Source: Urophycis tenuis (lineage: Eukaryota > Chordata > Actinopteri > Gadiformes > Phycidae). From it: DNA of 64,000 nt. Of this stretch, positions 53,344 through 64,000 are shown piece by piece. The notes beneath the pieces were generated by a model. That model was not told the origin of the DNA. It worked only from the letters and a program-made list of their open reading frames with translations, and searched no databases. The DNA lies in NCBI GenBank assembly GCA_036785325.1, contig JAXIVH010000120.1, positions 114,034 through 178,033 on the forward strand, in the 5' to 3' direction. The translations under genes and the position numbers were made by a program. Numbering within the stretch: position 1 is the stretch's first letter; every line of letters starts with the position of its first letter.

Positions 53344-53725
53344 TGTCAAGTTTTGCTGGTGAAGCTAAATTCAAATGTACTCGCTCTCATGAATGATTCA
53401 GACTTAAACGACGTCATTTATAACCCATAAACCAACTTGATTGGCTGCAACTTAGGGGCACTGAATGAAGCGAGCCAATGATCCACCTCGTATTCTTTGA
53501 GGTGTAGTTCATATTAGATTTTACTGTGGCCGATCAAAACAATGGTTCAACAGGAAATACAGAACTAAGCCGTCAGAGTGTTGGACTGAGTGACGGTTTG
53601 TGGACCACAAGTGAATAAACTGAGCTCACCCTGGTCTTCACCCTGCCAGGTTAACCACCATCTGGGCCCGTTTTTTACCAGCTGACAGACAGGTCTTGGT
53701 GCATGCCAGCAGGTTGCAGACAGAC

Positions 53726-54012
53726 GGCTTTCCCCTCCTGCTAACAGTTTGCCCTTCCAAACTAACCGTTTCTAGCTCTCTAGTAACTGTTTGCCCCTCC
53801 AGCTAGTCATTTGCCCCTCCTGCTAACCATTTGCCCCTCCAGCTAAGGGCCTCCTCACAGTTGCCCCTCCTGCTAATTGTTTGCCCCTCCAGCAAGTCAT
53901 TTACCCCCTCCTGCTCACCATTTTCCCAACTTGCTAACCATTTGTCCCTCTTGCTAACCATTTGTCCTTCTTGGTAACCATTTGCCCCTCTTGCTAACCG
54001 TTTGCCTCTCAT
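53726..54012. repeat. 20-21-bp minisatellite (E)
   Basis: Degenerate units of the type CTAACCATTTGCCCCTCTTG, as at 39442-39728. The 69-codon minus-strand frame over it is a repeat artefact. Confidence 0.88.
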
Positions 54013-54059
54013 TTGACGGACTGGCCGTTGGATGAGGCATTTTGGTTACCGTGCCTCTA

Positions 54060-55190
54060 CATTTGGCTCCAGCTCAGGAAGCTTTTGGCCTCTGCCTGCT
54101 AGGGCCCCTATTCACCCTGGGCTCCTATAGTACTTTGAGGCTTCCTACCACACTTGAAGTTTGTGTAGAAGGCTGAAGCCGTCGGGGTAGTTATTTAACT
54201 TGCGGTGCAGTGATTGGCTCTGCTTACTCCACGGCCAGCCAATCGCGGCTGCCAAGCCCCTTCTTAAGCCAGAAGTTGCCATTTGACAAGTGACGTCACC
54301 GGCATGCGACACCTGTCTCGTTACCTGTCCAGCAACCCGGCGTCCATCCTGCTGAACCTTTCCATCATAGCGCTGCAGGTATGGCGAGCTCCGTCTCTCT
54401 TTCCACTCTTTCGATTTCTTAACTTGGGCTTATAAGGAATGTTCTCGTGTTATAGAACCCCTTACACTGCGTACCCTGACATCAGCGGAGTACTCGCCCT
54501 GCTATCAACCACCTGGGCTGGGGGTCCGGCCATCAGCTGACGACCCGGTGTTGATCAACAACTGCTGCTTTGCTTACCCCTTCCCGTACGTCTCGTTTCA
54601 CGAGTGGGCTCGCCTCGCGCCGGTTAACCGGCTGGCTGACTACAGTCCTGTTTTTCGGCCATTCGATTTTGTTGATAGAACTACTTGCCTTGATAATTGT
54701 GTGCACGAGAGGAGGGTGTTTGAGGCGTGGTCTTTACTTAATTGTTGCGTTTATTTTGTTTCCCATTGATTCAGGCTTTATTTATTTAGACTCTTGCCTG
54801 GAGGTCTTTTCCCATACCGTGGATAGGCAAGAGGATTGGTCTTTAATGATTTGATCCTTGGTTTACTTTCTTTCTTGGTGTGTCCGTTTATTTTGAACCC
54901 ATTTTGATTTATTTTGTCATACTTGTTACTGTGATTATTGCTCTACTCTTTTTGTGTGTTTGTTTATTTTGAATTCCTTTTGATTTATTTGCCAAACTCG
55001 TTTGCTGTGATTTTTGGTTTACTCTCTTTCTTATGTTTGTTGTTTTGAATTCCTTTGGTTTCATTTCGCCATACTTGTGTGCTGTCTTAGCGTGCCCCTC
55101 CATCTTTTATTAATAAAATAGTATTTTTCTATACTGGTTCCTTGTCTCTGGCTGATTCAGTTAACGAACCTGAGTGTCCTCGTAAAACAC
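54060..55190 (+). other. Unclassified insertion with promoter-like start and poly(A) signal
   Basis: Absent from the other NITR units. Near 54200-54290 it has two CCAAT-type motifs (GTGATTGGC, AGCCAATCG). A short frame (MRHLSRYLSSNPASILLNL) starts at 54304 and ends in a plausible donor, CAGGTATGG, at about 54377. A poly(A) signal (AATAAAATAG) lies at 55114. This arrangement fits a solo LTR or a small retroposed gene. I could not assign it. Confidence 0.35.
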
Positions 55191-55424
55191 CAATACATAT
55201 TCTTTGGGCGAAACTCCCATTGTGGCCTTGTCTGCAACTGCTATCTATAGTTCGCCAGTCACATTTGCACCACTGTTAGGAGAATCATGTTAGAAAAAAT
55301 AAAGACGTGTTCGAGCCTCAATTAATTGAGCGTCCTCATACTTCTTAGATACAACGACAACTTTTAGAGAGTTTTTTTTACCACTGGGTTGGAAACAGAG
55401 CAAGGCACATACTAGAAGATCGAT
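55191..55424 (+). repeat. AATAAA-containing block at unit boundary
   Basis: The blocks TTAGAAAAAATAAAGACG and ATTGAGCGTCCTCATACTTC recur, diverged, near 10060-10095, 22340-22415 and 61210-61275. This looks like the end of an old LTR or gene that was duplicated with the NITR unit. Confidence 0.45.
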
Positions 55425-57865
55425 CAATTAATTAATCAATATACACTTCATTGTCCCTAAAGCTTAATTTGTCTTGGCGTCCAAGTTCTGAGACAAGCTG
55501 TCACCATATTTAAAAAGAGAAAAAGTGAAGTGAAGTTGCACATTTGTCCAACAACAACACAACATATTTCACTCAACCATGACAGACAAAATGCGAAGAG
55601 GTATAAAACTCTGTTAAAAACAATAACAAACTAAGGTTAATGCCCCGCGGGACATTGGGCGGGACCGTCACGCGACTCGTCGGCACGTGGATGGCGTCCT
55701 GACAGGTCGTCGTTCACGTGGATGAAGTCGTGACAGGTCGTCGTTCACGTGGACGGTGTCGTGATAGGTCGTCGTTCACGTGGACGGTATCGTGACTGGT
55801 TGCCGTTTGCACATGGATGGCGTCGTGACAGGTTCTCGTTTGCGACTGTCCACGCACTGTGCGGTATGGCCGACTTTGACGGCACGCCCTGGCCACGCCC
55901 TTCGAGGTAGAGTCGCAAATAGCACAAGTTTGGTTAAGAACCACGTTATAGCTGTACTGACCAATTTTGAACCAGAACAGATAAATCCCTTGGGAGGAGT
56001 TCGTTCACAAACATGGGTATAAAAGACGACATAATTGAATATGGCCGACTTTGACGGCACGCCCTGGCCACGCCCTTCGAGGTAGAGTCGTAAATAGCAC
56101 AACTTTGCTTAAGAACCACGTTTTAGCTGTAGTGACCAATTTTGAAGCAGAACAGATAATTGCCTTGGGAGGAGTTCGTTCACAAACATGGGTATAAAAA
56201 TGACAAAATTGAATATGGCCGACTTTGACGGCACGCCCTGGCCACGCCCTTCGACCTAGAGCACAACTTTTGGTGACAACCATCTTCTGAATCTACCCCA
56301 AAAATTTGGAGGCCAAGCGACAAATCCCCTGGGAGGAGTTCGTTCAAATAGGACGCGGAAATCGAAAATGGCAAAAATTAAAATGAGAATATCTGACTTC
56401 CGGTGGGTTTTTTGGTATCGGTCCAAGAGGCTTTTTTGTAGGGCTAGGCCAGATTAACATCCATACCGAGTTTCAAACATATCGGTTAAAGTCGGTGTCG
56501 CGGAAAAAGCCAAAAAAATGATTATGGCCGATTTTGACGGAACGCCGTGGCCACGCCCTTTGACGTAGAGTCCCAAATAGCACAACTTTTGGTAAGAACG
56601 ATTTTCTGAATCTACTCAAAAAATTTGGAGCCCAAGCAACAAATCCCCTGGGAGGAGTTCGTTCAAATAGGATGCGAAAATCGCAAAATTTCGCAACTTT
56701 GAAGGCAAATATCTGACTTCCGGTGGGTTAAGGGGTATGGGTCCAAGAGGCTTTTTTGTAGGGCTGGTGCTGTTCAACGTGCATACCGAGTTTCATACAT
56801 GTAAGTGACACGTGGTGTTGGGGCTGTTGTTTTTAAAGCCTGTAGGGGGCGCTACTACGACGACAAGCACGATTTTTGGTATGTGAGCTTTGAGCAGCAC
56901 TTTACACGTGTACAGTGAATTTCATATTCATAACTATTACGCTGTTTGCACAGTGATTTACGCTGCTTTTAGAGCACTATCCACTGGCAGAATTTTTTTC
57001 CCCTTTTGAAGCACTCCTCAGGGCACCATGGGCTATGTGGAAACCAAGTGTTGTGTTAATTGCACTTGCCAATGTGGAGTTATAAACTTCTTTATTTTAA
57101 AGAGCGCCACATAGTGGCAATTAGCAGAAATTTTGTAGGATGCATGAGGGATATATACCGAAGTAGGGACTAAAGTTTGGTGTTGAACGGACAAAGCATT
57201 GTGGAGATATGGTCCACTTCCCTTTTTAACGTAAAATTGACACATGTAAAATTTGTTATGACGCGCTTAGTATAAATAATTTCAAAATACTTCACATGAT
57301 AATTTGTCATCGTTCAGTCTGGGGATGCTACATGTCGAGTTTCGTGCGAATCAGAGAAAGCCCTATTTTGAGCCCGTTGCAGCACTTTTTTTGCATTTTT
57401 GCGTTGTAGCAAAAAAAAGGCAGGCGGAAGTGGGCGTGGCCTACATCAGGAGGTGCAGCATGATTGCCCGCATGCGGAGATATAAAGATTTTGAATGTGC
57501 GACAATCTATGCGGAAGTTATAGGCGTTACAGAGGTTGCGCATAAACAGCGCCACCTAGAGGTCTTTCCAGTGTGCGACATGAACGTGACGCATTGAATA
57601 TAAAATGTTTCACCAGGCCTGACAACTTTGCCCAAAAAAATTGAGTTTTCGTATATGTTCAGATAGTGCAAATCAACGTCAAAGATCCCTGAAATAATAA
57701 TAAGAAGAAGAAGAAGAAGAAGAAGAAAAAAAAAAAACGCATCAAAAACAATAGGGACCTCGGTCCTGTTTCACAGGCTCGGTCCCTAATTATTAAAAGA
57801 ACAGTGACAGCAGCAGCCCTCAAGCGCCACCGGAAGTCAAATTGAGCTGAAGAAGAAGAAGAAGA
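55425..57865 (+). repeat. Dispersed fish repeat with four internal subrepeats
   Basis: The block ATGGCCGACTTTGACGGCAC with CCACGCCCTTCGAGGTAGAG occurs at about 55865, 56040, 56215 and, diverged, 56523. Other parts read GACTTCCGGTGGGTT (twice, near 56396 and 56713) and GGGCGTGGCC. It ends in an (AAG)n/A-rich tail at 57700-57737 and GGACCTCGGTCC. It is inserted in the 3' flank of unit F, whose sequence resumes at about 57866. There are no long frames. The class is unknown to me. Confidence 0.6.
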
Positions 57866-58344
57866 TGAGCTGACTGGTCTATCATTGGCCATGTTTCTGC
57901 ATTACGCATACAATGAGAGGCCTCGAAATATTTCCAACAACGTCCCTATCCAGTATTACACTGTTTTTTGGAATCTTATATGATTTATTGGTTTTTCTAT
58001 CTCAGTCTGGCAATTCTCCTCTTCCACCCTCTACTCAAGGTTTCTTTTGTTTTGCTTTCATGAAATTTTATTTTAGGCATAACTATATGATTGTTTGATT
58101 TTGTATCCAGTGCAAAGCACTGATGCACATCAACCAAGGCTACACAAATGACAACATCCCAAATTATGAGCAATTAAATGTGTATGATCCAAACAAAGCA
58201 TCCATAAGCAAAACAAAGCAAAACATCCATAGAGATAGGAAACAATATACACATACTCATGACACAAAATAACTGCTTATCAAGACCACTGTTATCATCT
58301 CCTGCAGCCTCATGAGGTGACACAAACTCCCAGATTGATGGACT
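57866..58344 (-). other. NITR-F 3' UTR and flank
   Basis: Shares its order with the downstream sequence of copies A, B and D. A candidate poly(A) signal is listed separately. Confidence 0.55.
58067..58072 (-). terminator. Candidate poly(A) signal of NITR-F
   Basis: AATAAA on the minus strand, about 275 bp after the stop codon of the intact gene. It is the first clear signal downstream. Confidence 0.4.
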
Positions 58345-60672
58345 TCAATGGCCAGTTTCTCTCACAGCAGAATACAGACTCTCATCAGTCCTTTCACTGT
58401 TCTTTTTCCTTGCTTTGGTTCTCCTGCCTGAGAACTCCAATGCTGCATAGTTCAAGGTATCCGTTTCCCCATCCTACAACAGATAACTGTGTATTACCAC
58501 CAGACATCTGTGAGCATTCACAGTTGGAGTTGAGGCCACTTCTTCTGGAGTGAAAATGAAAGCTATAATCCTACAGGTGCATTGGAATCTAATCATACAC
58601 TGAGGTCTAGAACATGCTGGTTTGTTACCATGACCCAACAATAGACCTGTTCATTTTACCATCTAGCCAAACTTTGTGCAGGAAGGTCGGATATTGCAAA
58701 ATATTTATGAAATATTAATCTTCATTAGCAATACATCATTGTCGATCTCCCGCTCATCATTCTCATGTTTGATCTCCAAACCATTCAATAGGCCAACTAC
58801 ATTTCTCCTCAGTAGAGATTGAGTAAAGATTAAAAAAAATCCCTAAAACAACACATGATGAGATGGTTTTGTGTTCTCTTTGACTTAAAAAATGATTGAA
58901 TATGTATACCCAGTGCCATATGATCAATCAGATGTAGATGTACCTGTTGTTCCTGAATCACTAAGTCATGTGGAACATGGTGGGAAGCGCTCACAATTCC
59001 TGAGAAAAAGAACCACATAGTATTTATGGTCTTCATTAAAAAAAAAATAAAAAAAAAATAGGAAACATGTCACACTATTATATATGTATGTAAAAAAACG
59101 TCCCACACAATTAATTCTGAAGAATGTACTGTACCTTTGCAATGCTGACAAACTCGCTTTTTATTTCTGGTAAGAAAGAGGATCACAACCAGACAGCAAG
59201 GCAACAGTATTCCAAGCGCCATGGTAACTTGACGCCAGATGGGTTCTAAAATCAGATAATCAATATTAGGTCATCAGTGTAAAGTGTCTAACGAGTCCTC
59301 CTTAGTTATAACAATATCCAACCACAAATTCCTATAATTGAAAAAGCATATGTGATTTTTTTATATTTTTTATATACTTATTGTAAGTCGCTTTGGTCAA
59401 AAGTGTCTGATGAATGTCTTAAATGTAAATGTATTTACATCATACTTTTTGATTTTGGATGTACTTTTTACTCAAATCAATACTGACAATTTACTTTCTC
59501 AACTGAAATAATGATGTAAAAAATAAGATGGTTTTAAGATACCATTTTGTTTGGCATACAGGGTGAAAGTTACATTCCATGAAAACCATGTGTTTTGAGT
59601 GAATCAACACTAGGTAGAAACACAACTTTATATTGACCTGTTATGTCGAGCTTGGTTCCATTTCCAAACACAATTTCTCCACATGCTGCCAGGGCACAGT
59701 AGTAAGTCCCAGCATCAGAGGTATCTACATTGTTCTTGGGGAGAGTGTAGACACAGCTCTGTGCAGCAGATGGAGGACCAGAACTATCTTGACATTCACC
59801 ACTCCTTTTTCCATTCATGTATATGGAAGCAGGGAGAGATGGTCCTGATCCAGATCTGAACCAGTACACACTGGGTTCCCCTTGGCACTGGTTACTGTGG
59901 TCCGTCCTCTGGGAGGTAACAGAGCACTGGAGAGCCACAGGGTCTCCCAGCTGAACTGATGCCGACAAAGGCTGTTGGACCACAGTCAGGTAGACCATCC
60001 TATGGTCATTGTTATCTGCACAGTTCAACATAATCATCATCAAAATTTCAAAAAAATATTCGTCATAATTTTGAATATAAACACCATATATCTTATATAT
60101 CTTACCTTTGACAGACAGAAAGGTGATATTATTCCAAGTGTCAAATCCGTATTGGCGACATAAATAGTTTGCTTCATCATCTTTAGTTATGTTTTCAATG
60201 ATCAGCTTAAAGTAATAAATCCCTTGTTCCTCTGTCAACGTGTAATTCAAGGGAAGCTTGGTTCTTTTTGGATCATACACATTTGTAGCGACCATTTCAG
60301 GAAAATATCCAAAAGATTGCTTGTACCAGTAGAATTGTTTTAGTTTTGTGTTATCACCTTCACAATGAAGAGTAACAGTATCTCCAAGTCCAACTAATTT
60401 CACAGACACCAAACGAGGACTCTCTTGGGCCTGAATCAGCACTAAAAAAGGAAAGACAAATAAGAACTATGAATAATTGGTTGTCAACTTTCATATTTTT
60501 TAGCAGCTTCAGTTTTTGTAATACATTGAAAAATAATTCAATCTGTGCCACAATGCAAGTCATATTATCACCAAACCACTGGCTAAATTTGAAGACATAA
60601 AATAGACAGAAATGTAATTTGAAAAGGAATGTACTTACCTGCCGTACTCAGAACTATCATAGCAAAAAACAT
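58345..60672 (-). CDS. NITR-F: intact inhibitory novel immune-type receptor
   Basis: Fish lymphoid-cell surface receptor of the immunoglobulin superfamily; NITRs with ITIMs recruit SHP-type phosphatases and dampen activation. Six exons with GT/AG borders join in frame: leader 60639-60672, V 60106-60441, I 59638-60015, TM 59135-59245, short tail 58944-58999, ITIM tail 58345-58473. They sum to 1044 nt, 347 residues. Residues 1 to about 16 form the signal peptide (MFFAMIVLSTA). The V domain has Cys38, Trp50 (WYKQ) and Cys106, with sequons near 77 and 95. The I domain has six cysteines and the J-like IVFGNGTKLDITG. The TM span is about 256-275 and lacks a charged residue, so no adaptor pairing is expected. 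Two ITIMs follow: LNYAAL (Tyr314) and SLYSAV (Tyr339). The TATA/CCAAT promoter is present. It is the only intact copy in the window. Confidence 0.85.
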
Positions 60673-60744
60673 TGTCAAGTTTTGCTGCTGAAGCTGATTT
60701 CAAATGTCCTCGCTCTAATGAATGATTTGGATTTAAAAAACGTA

Positions 60745-60774
60745 ATTTATAAACCATAGACAAATTGTGATTGG
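60745..60774 (-). promoter_or_regulatory. NITR-F TATA and CCAAT boxes
   Basis: TATAAAT at 60745-60751, 73 bp upstream of the ATG, and a CCAAT box at 60770-60774, both on the minus strand. The spacing is the same as in copies A, B and E. Transcription would start near 60720, leaving a 5' UTR of roughly 50 nt. Confidence 0.6.
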
Positions 60775-61071
60775 CTGCAACTTGGAGACACTGAGTGAGG
60801 CGAGCCAATGATCCGCCTTGTTTTCTGTGAGGTGTAGTTCATGTTAGATGTTATTGTGGCCGATCGAAACAAAGGTTCGACAGGAAATACAGAACCAAGC
60901 AATCAGCTAGCAGAGTGTTGGACTGGGTGAGAGTTTGGGGACCACAACGAGTCAATAAACTGAGCTCACTCTGGTCTTCACCCTGCCAGGTTAACCACCA
61001 GCTGGGCCCCGTTTCCTACCAGCTGACAGACAGGTCTTGGTGCATGCCAACAGCATGCAGACAGACAGCTT
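60775..61071 (-). other. NITR-F upstream region
   Basis: Conserved with copies A, B and E (GTGTAGTTCATGTTAGATGT to CAGACAGGTCTTGGTGCATG). In copy A the EnSpm element is inserted at the GTGTA/GTTCAT junction corresponding to about 60833 here. Confidence 0.55.
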
Positions 61072-61204
61072 GCCCCTCCAGCTAACAGTTTGCCCTTCAA
61101 GCTAACCGTTTGGCCCTCCTGCTAGCCCCCATTGCTAGCCATTTGCCGTTCCTGCTGCTCATTTGCCCGTCTTGTTAACCATTTGCCCCTCTTGCTAACC
61201 TTTT
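61072..61204. repeat. 20-21-bp minisatellite (F)
   Basis: About six degenerate units of the CTAACCATTTGCCCCTC type, shorter than the arrays at 39442 and 53726. Confidence 0.85.
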
Positions 61205-62393
61205 GAGGAAGATAGAGGAAATAATGATGAAAATATGTTCAAGCCTGAATTAATTGAGTGTCCTTATCTTTCTAAGATACAACGTCAACTTATTATGTCA
61301 CTTTTTTGCTTCTTTGTTTTTACCAGTGGGTTGGAAACAGAGTGGGCCCCAAGTAGAAGATGAGCTGAGAGATGAGGGCTGTGGCTGGCCATGTCTCTGC
61401 ATTACACATACCACCAAAACTCGTAAGCATCAGTAGAGCTGACTGTAGGATTCAACATATTGTGTTGCTGACGTTCTTCAGACACCAACCATGAGATGGA
61501 CACACATTTCCCATCACGTACGAACATGAAGGGGGAAATGTTTGTGAACAGGAAATTATTGTTTATTTGATTCCCTTTTGTTATACATATATCCTATAAT
61601 GTATTTTTTAAGGAGTAAAGTTAATGAAGTCAGTACTTGAGCAAGTGTTCCAATGTTAATACAATGGTTGATTCTGTTTAATTCAGATTCACAATATCTT
61701 AATATCACTATTCCCTCTGGTTCGTATTGGGCTGCAGAGTCCAGCAAATACAACATCAGTCCATTACAGAGACACATACAATTGTTATGTGCAGAGCATG
61801 TGCGTTTTGTTTATTTACAATTTTTAGATCTGTTGGTCATCTTTCAGATAAATACCTTCTCCAGAGTTAGCATAGTTTGGTTCTATTATAGATATATATT
61901 ATATCTATCTATGTTCCCACCCGATTTTGAGTTGACGAGCCAGTTCAAACTGGAGCTCTTTGTAAGATCATGTACGTGGGAGTGTCTGCCCTGACAGACA
62001 GATAAACTCACGCCTACAAGTCGATCCAGTCACCAAATCACCTCCTCACAGCCTTGTAAACACTCCCACATTGTGATGTTACAAAGGGATAGATTCTGAA
62101 ATGGCTCATCCACATGGTATTCTGTGGTCACATAGTTGTCCTTTATGTTCATGGTTCAGCAACAACTTCAGACCTTTTTCTTCCCCCTTGTTTCCTTAAC
62201 TGTGATACTTTCTAGATTCTTGTAAATATTCACCAAGAACCAGAGAAAGTCACATAAAAGGATGACTTAGGGCGACTTATTGACTAGAGTGTGTGTGTAA
62301 GTCTTTTTGTGGTAACACAGATGCCTGCATGAGTAAGACTTTGTATGGGTGCAGGATTAACACAACTGATACATTTATGACTTCTAAGGCATG
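61205..62393 (-). other. NITR unit 6, 3' flank
   Basis: Begins with GAGGAAATAATGATG and GGTTGGAAACAGAG (61322), as in the other units. It then follows unit D closely to GACTTCTAAGGCATGAA at 62379-62395, where an L2 LINE interrupts it. The gene of this unit, if present, lies beyond the window. Confidence 0.6.
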
Positions 62394-64000
62394 AAAAAGA
62401 GCTACTTCCGGATGGCGGCGCGTACGGACGCAGCGGCCCCTCTCTGTCCCGAAAATGTGGTGCATACATGTTTGTCTTCATCGGTGTGCCCGAGTGATTT
62501 TGTATTTTCGTCGCGTTTGCCCGTCCCAAGGCAGACATACAGCCGTGGGACTCTTTTCAACATCAGAAACCACGCTATTCACGGACTAAACCCGGCACTC
62601 GCCAAGGAGCTACACGATCTCGGACTACTCCGGCGGCCCACCTCGACACCGACCCCCACTACTGCAGCGCACCCGCAGAGGAAGCGCCGCAGGCGGTGCG
62701 AGAGGAGGCAGAAGCGGGGGAAGCGCGGAGGTATCCGGGCGAGGCTAGCGGCTAATCCAAACAAGCCGGCTATACCATCCATCGTACTCGCCAATGTACG
62801 CTCCTTGGACAACAAACTGGATGAGCTACACCTTCTTAGATCATCCCAGCGGACTGTGAGAGAGTGCTGTGTTTTCGTATTCATGGAAACATGGCTAAAC
62901 AACAACATACCGGACTCCGCCATTCATCTCGACCAGCTAACATGCTACCGAGCGGACAGAGCACTCAACTACGGTAAGACCCGCGGCGGCGGTGTCTGTG
63001 TTTATATCAGGGATGCTTGGTGCCAGGACGCTGTGGTAGTTTGTAGACACTGTTCACCCCTTGCGGAGTTTATGATCATTAAGTGCCGGCCTTTCTATCT
63101 ACCGAGGGAGCTTTCTGCCATTCTGCTAGTGGCTGTTTACATCCCTCCCAGCGGCAACAACAACGATCGAGACAAAGCACTGAGTTAACTGTATAGCGCC
63201 ATCTGTGATCAGCAGACAGCGCACCCGGACGGATTCCTCATTGCAGCTGGAGATTTCAACCATGCCAACCTTAAGACAGTGTTTCCTCCTGTGTACCAGC
63301 ACATAGACTTTCCTACACGAGGAAAACACACTCTAGACCTGGTCTACACCACACAGCGAGGAGCATACAAGGCCTCACCCCTCCCCCACCTTGGCGCTTC
63401 AGACCACAGTACTGTTATGCTAATGCCAGCATACAGGCCTAAGGTCAAAGTCACCAGACCAGTCCAGAAGCAGGTAAGGGTGTGGCCAGAGGGTGCTTCC
63501 TCAGCACTACAGGACTGCTTTAACACCACTGACTGGGCCATGTTTAAGCAGGCAGCCACCTACAACGAACACACCAATATCCAGGAGTATTCGGACACTG
63601 TTACTGCCTACATCAGCAAATGCATTGATGATGTCACAGACACCAAGACCATCACAGTACGGGCCAACCAGAAACCATGGCTGACGGGGGAAGTCCGTGG
63701 TTTACTGAGAGCCCGGGATGCTGCTTTTAGAGCAGGTGATGAGGCTGGCCTGAGATCAGCGAGAGCCAACCTGATCCGGGGCATCAAGCTAGCTAAGAGG
63801 CAGTACAGTGCCAGGATATCCGAACACTTCAGTGACAGCAGAGACACTAGGAGCCTGTGGCAGGGGATACAGACCATCACGGACTATAAACCCCGACCAC
63901 AGACCTGTGACAGTGACACCACTCTGCTGAACGATCTAAACAACTTCTTCGGACGGTTTGAAGCAGACAACAGCACCCCTGCACAGAAGTCACCACCCCC
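62391..64000 (+). pseudogene. L2 endonuclease ORF with one in-frame stop
   Basis: Reads SIVLANVRSLDNKLDELHLL, CCVFVFMETWLNN (catalytic Glu), GGVCVYIRDAWC, ILLVAVYIPP, then a TAA at 63186-63188. The same frame continues at once with LYSAICDQQTAHPDGFLI, AAGDFNHANL and LGASDHSTVML (catalytic Asp/His), and stays open to the window end through KPWLTGEVRGLLRARD and SLWQGIQTI. A single base change (likely from GAA or CAA) thus breaks an otherwise intact protein. The basic N-terminus (RKRRRRCERRQKRGKR) is probably nucleic-acid binding or nuclear targeting. Confidence 0.82.
62394..64000 (+). mobile_element. L2-clade LINE, 5' part, cut by window end
   Basis: The 5' end begins at AAAAAGAGCTACTTCCGGAT, right after host sequence of the NITR unit, so it appears 5' complete. 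The endonuclease region and the linker toward the RT are present. It differs clearly in sequence from the L2 at 48.8-51.8 kb, so it belongs to another L2 family. Confidence 0.82.

Noticed and set aside
59570..60442. Single-exon 290-residue gene
   Set aside because: The frame spans a small intron that happens to be open. Conserved splice sites and copies A and B show that V and I are separate exons.

Overview
This 64 kb window is vertebrate nuclear DNA, almost certainly from a teleost fish. The evidence is intron-split immunoglobulin-type exons of the novel immune-type receptor (NITR) family, fish-typical tRNA-derived SINEs, L2 LINEs, a sushi-like Ty3/gypsy element, EnSpm/CACTA and PIF/Harbinger transposons, and long (AC)n tracts. 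No prokaryotic genes, rRNA, free-standing tRNA genes or CRISPR arrays were seen.

The backbone from about 10 kb to the right end is a minus-strand tandem array of NITR units. Each unit has a conserved 3' flank, then, where retained, an ITIM tail exon, a short cytoplasmic exon, a transmembrane exon, an I-domain exon with a J-like FGNG motif, a V-domain exon, a leader exon, a CCAAT/TATA promoter and a ~20-bp minisatellite. Six units or remnants are visible. A (10.1-13.3 kb) has intact ectodomain exons but a stop at the end of the TM exon and another before ITIM 2. B (22.1-34 kb) is a pseudogene shattered by insertions. D (39.7-46.8 kb) and E (52-53.7 kb) are remnants. F (57.9-61.2 kb) is apparently intact, with 347 codons and two ITIMs. 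Unit 6 (from 61.2 kb) is represented only by 3' flank before a LINE interrupts it. F is therefore the one copy here that can be read as a complete inhibitory receptor.

Most other sequence is mobile DNA inserted into these units. An 8.4-kb EnSpm/CACTA element (13.37-21.81 kb) sits about 90 bp upstream of the A promoter and itself carries a fold-back, a Tc1 fragment and two adjacent MITEs. A MITE at 23.5-26.2 kb contains a PIF/Harbinger transposon with both of its genes. A 0.4-kb MITE splits the B tail exon. A LINE with a C-terminal restriction-like endonuclease (28.3-32.7 kb) splits the B I-domain exon, is flanked by a perfect 113-bp duplication, and carries a second LINE inside it. A nearly intact Ty3/gypsy element with chromodomain and 5-bp target duplication (34.05-39.44 kb) lies in the B minisatellite. 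Further right are a decayed gypsy integrase (41.8-43.6 kb), a TTAA-type MITE and a SINE in D, two L2 segments (47.8-51.8 kb), a ~2.4-kb dispersed repeat (55.4-57.9 kb) and the 5' part of another L2 (62.4 kb to the end).

The left 10 kb has no convincing protein-coding gene. It holds SINEs, microsatellites and a CpG-rich block (5.2-6.4 kb) that could be a promoter. All family assignments come from reading motifs and comparing copies within the window; no database search was possible.
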